Positions 27,794 to 33,401 of a DNA stretch of 33,401 nt are shown here, piece after piece. Location: NCBI RefSeq assembly GCF_900107145.1, contig NZ_FNOW01000031.1, forward strand, positions 1-33,401. Direction: 5' to 3'. The position numbers and the translations under genes are program-made. This DNA is from Allochromatium warmingii. Its GTDB lineage: Bacteria > Pseudomonadota > Gammaproteobacteria > Chromatiales > Chromatiaceae. A model generated the notes under the pieces. That model ran no database searches, had not been told where the DNA came from, and saw only the letters and a program-made list of their open reading frames with translations. How positions within the stretch are numbered: position 1 is the first letter of the stretch; each line of letters starts with the position of its first letter.

Positions 27794-28792
27794 TCACAAC
27801 CAGGGACTCAGACGCGCATTCGAGAGGCCATAAGCGCGATCATGTATATCTTGTAGAAATTGCAGTTCTGCCCAAGCCTCCGGCGTCCACTCAACATTGA
27901 GTCCCAGATCACCAAACGTCAGGCGCTGAAAGATCGTTTCAAAAGCGTTGATATTGCCCCATACCGTCATTAAATAATCCAGTGTTTCTGGGAAACCAAT
28001 TTCGAGTGCGGAATTTTCGGTTCGCGTCAAAACCACTCGCGCAGGAATAATCCCTGTTGCTGCTGAAGCAACTGACGATTGCGTTGAATTATCGACGACC
28101 ACAAATTGATTCAGTAGCCATTCTGCCCACTGTTGCAAGACTTTTAACGGGTGTTCAAAGGCTAAGGTAATGCGATACAGCCGTTCTAAACTGCCTCGTT
28201 GGCGCGGCATCTCAATACTTTCCAGTACCCGCGCCCGTAAACGTACCTGAGCGCGGGTTGGCACGCCATTAAATTGGAGCGCAGCACTTTGACCCGCCGT
28301 CAGCGTCAAGGGTGAAGCAATCTGTAATTGTCCTTTAGCAATTTCAGACAGTGCGCCGCGCCATTCGCCAACTGTTTGAATCTGGACTTCCAGGGTTGCG
28401 ACTAATGGATTAGCCGCATGTTGGGTATCCTGTTCGTTAGTGCCCTGAAGTTGACCGAGCAGTTTTTCTAAGCGCGTTTGATTAAAAATCGACAGTCGCT
28501 GAAAACGCAAAGCCAGCATATAGCGATTCGATTCTAATGCTTTTTGGCGCAATAACACGGCTTCAATATCAATGGTTTCCTTACCCGTCCACGGCAATCG
28601 CAGCCAGATGCTTTGTTCACTGGCTATCGGCAATTCGGTTGCTGTTTGACACAAGGCACCGCCCCAAGATAAATCCATCAGCGTGGCGGTATACACTGAT
28701 TTTTGCCGAGCATCCTGTAATTGCACAGGAATTTGTACCGACAAGCGTGCTTGGGTTCGGCGTTCAGATTCAGAAACTGCATAAGAAGGCAT
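27794..28792 (-). CDS. PilZ-domain c-di-GMP receptor protein
   Basis: A 332-residue soluble protein. The N-terminal PilZ domain (about 8-110) has the c-di-GMP-binding arginines in ERRTQAR (R12 and R16, RxxxR) and the D40-L-S-W-G-G45 motif (D/NxSxxG). The second half (about 125-300) looks like another beta-rich domain without a clear PilZ signature and may be the effector or protein-contact part. The window also encodes a diguanylate cyclase and an HD-GYP protein, so the ligand is made and degraded by nearby gene products, although not in one operon. The gene has its own upstream spacer with a 7-bp inverted repeat. The regulated process is unknown. Confidence 0.85.
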   Translation of the reverse strand: MPSYAVSESERRTQARLSVQIPVQLQDARQKSVYTATLMDLSWGGALCQTATELPIASEQSIWLRLPWTGKETIDIEAVLLRQKALESNRYMLALRFQRLSIFNQTRLEKLLGQLQGTNEQDTQHAANPLVATLEVQIQTVGEWRGALSEIAKGQLQIASPLTLTAGQSAALQFNGVPTRAQVRLRARVLESIEMPRQRGSLERLYRITLAFEHPLKVLQQWAEWLLNQFVVVDNSTQSSVASAATGIIPARVVLTRTENSALEIGFPETLDYLMTVWGNINAFETIFQRLTFGDLGLNVEWTPEAWAELQFLQDIHDRAYGLSNARLSPWL

Positions 28793-28820
28793 AGCATTGT
28801 CGCTCTGGTAGGAAATGATT

Positions 28821-28855
28821 CGCTAGGTCACGCGATTGCATCTTAAATCCTAGCG
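28821..28855. promoter_or_regulatory. 7-bp inverted repeat in the PilZ gene leader
   Basis: CGCTAGG (28821-28827) and CCTAGCG (28849-28855) are perfect reverse complements separated by 21 bases, in the 89-bp spacer upstream of the PilZ start. The arrangement would suit a regulator binding two half-sites or a leader hairpin. No flanking promoter motif is clear enough to decide. Confidence 0.3.
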
Positions 28856-28881
28856 GTTAGCGCCCAAACTAGACAAACACT

Positions 28882-30897
28882 TTAGCTGTTTAGCTGGTGG
28901 CTGGACGCTGACGGCTGGAAGCTGAAAGCCCGCAGGCGCTTGGCCAACAGCGCCACCGTGGTCGCTGCGTGGCGTTGACCATATCGCGCCGGAATATAGA
29001 GCCTGAACCACGCGCCAACCTCGGCGGCTAAATCCGGACGTGCCGCCGCGATCCGTTGCGCATAATCATGTGGCCCCTCATGCGGCAGGCGCGGTAGCCC
29101 GATGCGTGCCAATCGCTGACACAGCCGCGCATACAGCCGTTCTAGCGGATCGTGTTCACGGCGCTCGCGTAGCAGCACCAGCATGATCGCGCCCAGCGTC
29201 ACCGACACGGCGACCACCATCAGCGCCGCCAAGCCGTATTCTTGCCACGCGCCCAGACCGAGCTGCTCCATCAGTTGCCGCTGATCTTGCGCCGAAAAAT
29301 CCAGCACCCAGTTCTGCCAGGTCGCTTCCAGCGTGTCGCTCATCAGCCGCAAATCGCGTAGCCAACTAGCCAGCGCCGCCGTTTCGCCCAGATCAAAGCG
29401 CACCGATGCGCCAGCACCGAGCAATTCCGTCGCCGCCTGATTGTCGATGCGCGACGGATCAACCGCCGCCGTCGGATCGACGCGCACCCAGCCGCGCTCG
29501 GCGATCCACACTTCGACCCAAGCGTGTGCATCGGACTGATAGACAATCGTGTAATCACCAAACTGATTGACCTCGCCGCCGAGATAGCCGAGCACAATTC
29601 GTGCTGGAATCCCCGCCACCCGCATCAACAGCGCGAAACTGCTGGCATAGTGTTCACAAAAACCACTGCGCGTCTCGAACAGAAATTCATCGGCTGGATT
29701 GGCCCCCAGTTTGGGCGGCAGCAGCGTGTAATAAAAATCCTGCTGATTAAAATGCGCCAGCGCCCGCTCGACCAATGCCCAGTCATCCGCCGGCTCGGCA
29801 CTGCGCCACTCGGCAACCAGCGCCCGCATCCGCGGCGTGATGTTATCGGGCACGGCCAAAGCCAGCGCCCGTTCAGCCGCCGTCGGTTCCGCTGTGCGGT
29901 AGCGCAGCGCGGACTGCACGCGATAGCGTTTGAGTTCAGTAATCGGTTGATTAGCCAGTAATTGATGATCGGCGGTCAGGGTCGCCGCATCCGGTGCGTT
30001 CAATGGCCGGTCGAGCGCAAACAGCCAGCGTTGATTGCTTGGCTCCATGACGATTTCATATTCAATGGGGTCAGCGGCCTCGATCAGTGGGGCCACAGTG
30101 GTCGCAGATGCGGGCGGGGTGCCGAGCGTCCAGCGGCGTCCATCCATCTGCCATAGCACCAGCCCGCGCCAATAGCGTTGCTGCGCCGCCGGGGGTTGCT
30201 GGCCGAGAAAGCGCACACGAAATGCCAGATCACCATTGACCACCAGTTCACTGATATTGCCCGGCTCCATTGTGTCGGACATGCCCATCATGCCCTGGGT
30301 ATTATCAAAGCCAAGACTCCAGAGTGGCGCTGTCAGACGCGGAAACAGGATAAACAACACCAGCGTCAACGGAATCGCTTGCAGCGCCAGCCGCACGCTG
30401 ATGCGCAGTGCTGGACGTAACCCAGCGGCGTCCAGTCCGCCGTTGAGTTCGGCCAAGAGCGTGACCAGCGCCAGCGCGATCACGCCGAGATAGAGCGTCA
30501 GCGCGAACGAGTCATCAAACAGGAACTGCACGACGCTCAAAAAACCCAGCAAAATCAACACTAAACGCAGATCGCGTTTGGTGTCGAGTTCCAGCAGCTT
30601 GAGCACGATCATCGTCACCAGCAGCGCCGCGCCGCCGTCCTGACCGCTCACTGTGTGATAGGCGGCCAAACAGTTCACCAGCCCAGCGAACGCCAACAGC
30701 GCCCGTAGCCAGCGATTCGGGCGCACGACTGGCCAGCGCAAGGCGGCCAAGCGTATGGCGATAATCAGCACCAAAAATGCGGTGATCGGCGCGTCGAGAT
30801 AGCGCACCAGCGGCGCACAGGCGGCAGCGACCAGCAGCGTTGTCCAGAATAGTTGCTTGCGCTCAGGCGCGGTTTCTCTTGGCTGATATTGACGCAT
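28882..30897 (-). CDS. TgpA-type membrane transglutaminase-like protein (DUF3488 + transglutaminase)
   Basis: An inner-membrane protein of 671 residues from ATG 30897; a TTG at 30909 would add four. About six hydrophobic helices occupy residues 15-190. A periplasmic transglutaminase-like domain follows, with catalytic Cys in TRSGFCEHYASSF (C414), His in QSDAHAWVEV (H458) and Asp in GWVRVDPTA (D474). One more membrane helix (about 551-573) and a cytoplasmic DUF4129-like tail end the protein. TgpA is essential in Pseudomonas aeruginosa, as I recall; its substrate is unknown. The gene follows the DUF58 gene by 4 bp. The last residues (SFQPSASSHQLNS) are encoded by period-7 repeat DNA. Confidence 0.9.
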   Translation of the reverse strand: MRQYQPRETAPERKQLFWTTLLVAAACAPLVRYLDAPITAFLVLIIAIRLAALRWPVVRPNRWLRALLAFAGLVNCLAAYHTVSGQDGGAALLVTMIVLKLLELDTKRDLRLVLILLGFLSVVQFLFDDSFALTLYLGVIALALVTLLAELNGGLDAAGLRPALRISVRLALQAIPLTLVLFILFPRLTAPLWSLGFDNTQGMMGMSDTMEPGNISELVVNGDLAFRVRFLGQQPPAAQQRYWRGLVLWQMDGRRWTLGTPPASATTVAPLIEAADPIEYEIVMEPSNQRWLFALDRPLNAPDAATLTADHQLLANQPITELKRYRVQSALRYRTAEPTAAERALALAVPDNITPRMRALVAEWRSAEPADDWALVERALAHFNQQDFYYTLLPPKLGANPADEFLFETRSGFCEHYASSFALLMRVAGIPARIVLGYLGGEVNQFGDYTIVYQSDAHAWVEVWIAERGWVRVDPTAAVDPSRIDNQAATELLGAGASVRFDLGETAALASWLRDLRLMSDTLEATWQNWVLDFSAQDQRQLMEQLGLGAWQEYGLAALMVVAVSVTLGAIMLVLLRERREHDPLERLYARLCQRLARIGLPRLPHEGPHDYAQRIAAARPDLAAEVGAWFRLYIPARYGQRHAATTVALLAKRLRAFSFQPSASSHQLNS
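28885..28931. repeat. Period-7 GCTG repeat at the 3' end of the TgpA-type gene
   Basis: GCTG cores start at 28893, 28900, 28907, 28914 and 28921, with a degenerate GCCC at 28928, all 7 bp apart. One more core at 28885 is offset by 8. The array covers the stop codon side of the minus-strand gene and encodes its C-terminal tail. Confidence 0.75.
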
Positions 30898-30901
30898 AGG
30901 C

Positions 30902-31879
30902 TTACCCAAATCCGAATAAGGCTAACCGCGTGAGACAGCGTTCTGTGTGTGCTGTGCCCTGCGCGAGTCCTTCGACACCATCCGGTAGGCGCAGACCAAA
31001 GCGGGTTGCGCTGGCGCTGACATCGAGCACTTGACGGGTCAAGAGGCTCAAGCGCAGTTCAGGATCGGACGCGGCCAGTTGCGCCCAGTCGATCCACACG
31101 GCTTGACCGTGCTCGCCGCCATATTGCTTGACCACTAATCCACGTTCACGCGCATAGGCTTTCCAGTCAATATGGCGGATCGAATCGCCTGGGCGATAGC
31201 CGCGTGCGCCGAGATACTCGTCTGCACCCTCATGACGGGTGTGCTGCGGGCGGGCGCTGTCGCCGGCATCCTGGCCGGGTTCGGGCGCGTGTGGTGCGGG
31301 CTGGGGAAACACCAGCGTTTTGGCGTCAGTGGCTACATACGTCCACGCCATAAACAAGCCGAGCGGATGGCGCGTCTCAACCCGTACATCGGTCAGGCGC
31401 TGCCAGCCGCGTTGCAGCGTTGGCACCGTCAGCACGATCACCGCTTGATCGTCAGCGGCAATATAAATCGGCGCTGGTTGATCGTCGTGTTTACGTGCTC
31501 GAATATCCGAGCGCGCGCGGCCCCCGGCAGCCCGCACACTCACTTCAAAACGCGCCTGTTCACCAGCAAAGATCGGCGAGCCGCCACGCGCTTGCACCAC
31601 CAAACCGAGCAGATTAAACCACGCATGGTGCATGGCAATCAGACCGACTGAGGCTAAAAAAAACGTCAACAGCAAGCCGAGGTTATTTTGATAATTCAGC
31701 GATCCCAGCAACATCACCAGCATCACCGCACCGTATAAAAATCCGGCGCGGGTCGGGACAATGTAAATCTGCCGCGCCCCGATACGTGCCAAACCATCGG
31801 GGCCAGGCTGAACGCGGCGCAGGAGGCTATCGAAATAGCGGTCGGCGCGGCTGCGGAGCGTTGGGGCGTGGTGTTGCAT
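30902..31879 (-). CDS. DUF58 domain protein
   Basis: A 325-residue protein from ATG 31879 (MQHHAPTLRSRADRYF). Starts further upstream at 31939 or 32041 are open, but the upstream part of that frame is read from a decayed transposase, so they are unlikely. Two close hydrophobic segments (about 40-85) anchor the N-terminus. The DUF58 signature is EYLGARGYRPGDSIRHIDWKAYAR-like, seen as DEYLGARGYRPGDSIRHIDW followed by KAYARERGLVVKQYGGE. DUF58 proteins have a VWA-like fold and usually lie in MoxR-DUF58-TgpA operons. Here DUF58 and TgpA are 4 bp apart, but no MoxR gene lies directly upstream. Confidence 0.9.
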   Translation of the reverse strand: MQHHAPTLRSRADRYFDSLLRRVQPGPDGLARIGARQIYIVPTRAGFLYGAVMLVMLLGSLNYQNNLGLLLTFFLASVGLIAMHHAWFNLLGLVVQARGGSPIFAGEQARFEVSVRAAGGRARSDIRARKHDDQPAPIYIAADDQAVIVLTVPTLQRGWQRLTDVRVETRHPLGLFMAWTYVATDAKTLVFPQPAPHAPEPGQDAGDSARPQHTRHEGADEYLGARGYRPGDSIRHIDWKAYARERGLVVKQYGGEHGQAVWIDWAQLAASDPELRLSLLTRQVLDVSASATRFGLRLPDGVEGLAQGTAHTERCLTRLALFGFG

Positions 31880-32010
31880 CAGCTTAAAACCGTCAGTGCT
31901 GATTCTGTCGCGAGACAGGGAGTGCCAATGGGTGTGCATCCATCTTACGCGATTGAGCGCGATTAGGCGTAACTCAGCACTAAACTGATGACATGCTCTA
32001 GATAGTGTCG

Positions 32011-32220
32011 TTACAAGATTCGAGCCCAGATAGCAATGCACCGAATCTGGGCGGCGGCTAGGAACGAAGCGGCAGTTTGGTCGTAGCGGGTGGCAATCAC
32101 TCGCTACTGTTTGAGTTGCAAGAACGCATTTTCGATCAGATGCCGATGACGGTAGAGCGCGGCATCATAGGCGCGGGGTATTTCGTGGTTGCGGGTGTCA
32201 AGTTTTCTTTGATCTGATGG
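32011..32220 (-). pseudogene. Decayed IS5-type transposase, C-terminal remnant
   Basis: Minus-strand translation of 32220-32011 reads PRAYDAALYRHRHLIENAF, then LQLKQ, a TAG stop (32104-32106), and RVIATRYDQTAASFLAAA to a TAA at 32011. This closely follows the C-terminal DDE-region signature of IS5-type transposases (Y-D-x-x-L-Y-x-x-R-H-L-I-E-N and A-I-A-T-R-Y-D-K-T-A). The internal stop falls where the family has Tyr (QYR). The reading frame is lost upstream of 32220, so the N-terminal part is missing or degraded. No complete terminal repeats are recognisable. Confidence 0.8.
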
Positions 32221-32674
32221 ATTTTCGTTAACACCTGTTAACGCGCACGTGCTTGGTCACACATGGCCCCATCCGGCAAGGTCTGTGACATGCACAGACG
32301 CGAAAAGGTCTTAGATATGCTTTGAGTTTTACACCAGCAGCAAGTCGTGCTGGAAACCCGATACTCAAACGTGTTAAAGACCGATGCTCTTGGTTATCTG
32401 GTTATCTGGTTATCGAGCAGGCGGGAACATGAACCCGCTACTTAAGCGTGTCAAGTGCTTTCTATGCAAAACAAAACGGTAAAATTTGTGATTTTTTGTT
32501 AAAAAATTTACCACTATCTGATTAGCTCTCCGTGATACTGCTGTAACGCACGCGTCGTTAAACTCGTCAGGGGACGCTGACCGAAACGGGGCAAAATATG
32601 CACACAGAGTTTTTGCTTTCATCGGCTACAGCGGCAGATCGAGCACGAGGATTATCATCGAACAAGGTGAATGT
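32221..32674. other. Gene-poor stretch between the transposase remnant and the lipoprotein gene
   Basis: About 450 bp without a convincing gene. The first part may be further transposase debris, since short stretches read MCDQARAR in another frame. A triplicated octamer lies at 32391-32414. An AT-rich imperfect hairpin (GGTAAA...TTTACC, 32478-32512) follows. The promoter of the lipoprotein gene must lie here. A 70-codon minus-strand frame (32410-32622) has no recognisable protein character. Confidence 0.4.
32391..32414. repeat. Octanucleotide tandem repeat (TGGTTATC)x3
   Basis: Three perfect adjacent copies of TGGTTATC lie in non-coding DNA near the transposase remnant. Their significance is unknown; they may be a slippage product. 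Confidence 0.8.
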
Positions 32675-33331
32675 ATGAACTGCCGAACACGCAACATTTG
32701 GCCGCATCGTGCGTGTTTGAGCCTGAGCCTCAGCCTGCTGATTAGCTGTAGCTCTACGCCACCAGCGGAGCCGGTGCGCTACTACACGCTCGACGCGGAT
32801 AATCTAGAACCTCAGCCTGCACGCACGCCGCCGATTTGCGGGACACTGCATGTGACGCGACTGACCGCACGCGGACTGCTCGGCGGACGGGCACTGCTAT
32901 ATCGTGCTCCCGATGACTCGCCGGAAATCCAAGCCTATCCGCGTTATCTGTGGCAAGAACCGATTGCTTCGGCGATGACCAATCTGTTGGTCGATCAGCT
33001 CCGCGCCGCGCAGGTGTTTACGCAGGTGACTGCGACTGGACGCACACAGACAGATTATCGGCTCGAAGGCGAGATTGAGCGGTATGAACATCAGCCGCTG
33101 CACCGACCGCCGCGTGTGCGTGCGAGCATTGAATTGGCGCTGATTCGGCCGCGTGATCGGGCGCTCTTGTGGTCACGTAACTATGTGTTGGAGGAGCCGG
33201 TCGGCGAGCGCACCGCCACCGCGATGGTATTGGCGTTCAATCGGCTGGCACTGGCGTTGACGCAGCAGGTCAGCGCCGATCTGCGCATGTGGTCGCAATC
33301 ACGCTTAGAGCCTATCCCAAAAGGCCGGTAG
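32675..33331 (+). CDS. ABC-type transport auxiliary lipoprotein (PqiC/YmbA-like)
   Basis: A 218-residue predicted lipoprotein. The signal peptide (residues 1-24) ends in the lipobox LLIS-C with the lipidated C25, followed by SSTPP. The mature part starts RYYTLDA, the typical opening of the auxiliary lipoproteins that work with MCE and MlaE-type lipid transporters, and continues with a conserved W-x-E-P-I-A-x-A stretch and DYRLEGEIERYE. AAGGTG six bases before ATG 32675 is a good ribosome binding site. The permease, ATPase and MCE genes that usually precede it are absent upstream. The last four or five codons (EPIPKGR) are read from the end of an IS, so the native C-terminus has probably been replaced. 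Confidence 0.85.
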   Translation: MNCRTRNIWPHRACLSLSLSLLISCSSTPPAEPVRYYTLDADNLEPQPARTPPICGTLHVTRLTARGLLGGRALLYRAPDDSPEIQAYPRYLWQEPIASAMTNLLVDQLRAAQVFTQVTATGRTQTDYRLEGEIERYEHQPLHRPPRVRASIELALIRPRDRALLWSRNYVLEEPVGERTATAMVLAFNRLALALTQQVSADLRMWSQSRLEPIPKGR

Positions 33332-33401
33332 CCCGCCAAGTGATGATCCCGAGCGCCAGATGGATCATGGCCAAGTAGGTGTCATCGCGCTTCTCCCAGC
33401 G
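33312..33401 (-). CDS. IS5-type transposase, C-terminal end (runs off the window)
   Basis: The minus strand from the window edge reads RWEKRDDTYLAMIHLALGI, then ITWRATGLLG and a TAG at 33312-33314. W-E-K-R-x-D-x-Y-L-A-M-I-H-L-A is the familiar C-terminus of IS5-type transposases. The sequence GAGCCTATCCCAAAAGG just after the stop is likely the element's terminal inverted repeat. It overlaps the last codons of the lipoprotein gene on the other strand. Confidence 0.8.
   Translation of the reverse strand, partial: RWEKRDDTYLAMIHLALGIITWRATGLLG

Noticed and set aside
25925-28792. Complete Zorya defence system
   Set aside because: Only ZorA- and ZorB-like genes are present; the next gene is a PilZ protein, not a ZorC, ZorD or ZorE homologue.
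32410-32622. 70-codon minus-strand frame upstream of the lipoprotein gene
   Set aside because: It crosses an AT-rich hairpin and ends in the octamer repeat; there is no family resemblance.

Overview
The window looks like a chromosome segment of a gammaproteobacterium. Housekeeping genes are dense and GC-rich, and the divergent aspC-like aminotransferase/uvrB pair is, as I recall, the arrangement in Pseudomonas. There is a strong envelope and c-di-GMP gene content. I cannot name the genus from sequence alone. Both window edges carry pieces of insertion sequences: an IS481-like transposase start on the left and an IS5-type transposase end on the right.

Region by region. Positions 1-480 hold the IS481-like fragment, a tiny ORF behind a good ribosome binding site and a 14-bp palindrome, and tRNA-Asn(GTT) with its terminator. 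Positions 522-5079 hold the aminotransferase (minus), uvrB (plus) and an ADP-ribosylglycohydrolase (plus). Positions 5094-12911 are a minus-strand block: the potassium transporter TrkH, a 1297-residue hybrid histidine kinase translationally coupled to an HD-GYP response regulator, and a membrane diguanylate cyclase with a c-type heme motif.

Positions 13263-23176 are the most interesting part. Three overlapping genes (SWIM zinc finger, DUF5691, MoxR-type AAA+ ATPase) and two overlapping genes (DUF5682, VWA domain) look like the halves of one five-gene cassette. They are separated by an AT-rich restriction-modification pair: a C5-cytosine methyltransferase and a probable PD-(D/E)XK nuclease. 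The methyltransferase has no usable start codon in its own frame. Its best-placed ATG is followed by five perfect copies of a 7-bp repeat, which put it out of frame; four or seven copies would restore one continuous reading frame. This is the architecture of a phase-variable switch, here seen OFF.

Positions 23225-25693 encode an EamA-type exporter and an NhaD/ArsB-like antiporter (minus). Positions 25925-27762 encode a MotA/MotB-like pair resembling ZorA/ZorB without the other Zorya genes. Positions 27794-31879 encode a PilZ protein, a TgpA-type transglutaminase and a DUF58 protein (minus). The last 1.5 kb holds a decayed IS5-type transposase and an ABC-transport auxiliary lipoprotein (PqiC-like) whose 3' end runs into another IS.

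A recurring motif ties several intergenic regions together: degenerate tandem repeats of period 7 with a fixed CAGC (or GCTG) core. They occur near 11.6, 25.8, 27.7 and 28.9 kb, and the perfect array at the methyltransferase start belongs to the same pattern. At two places they run into gene 3' ends and encode the C-terminal tails.
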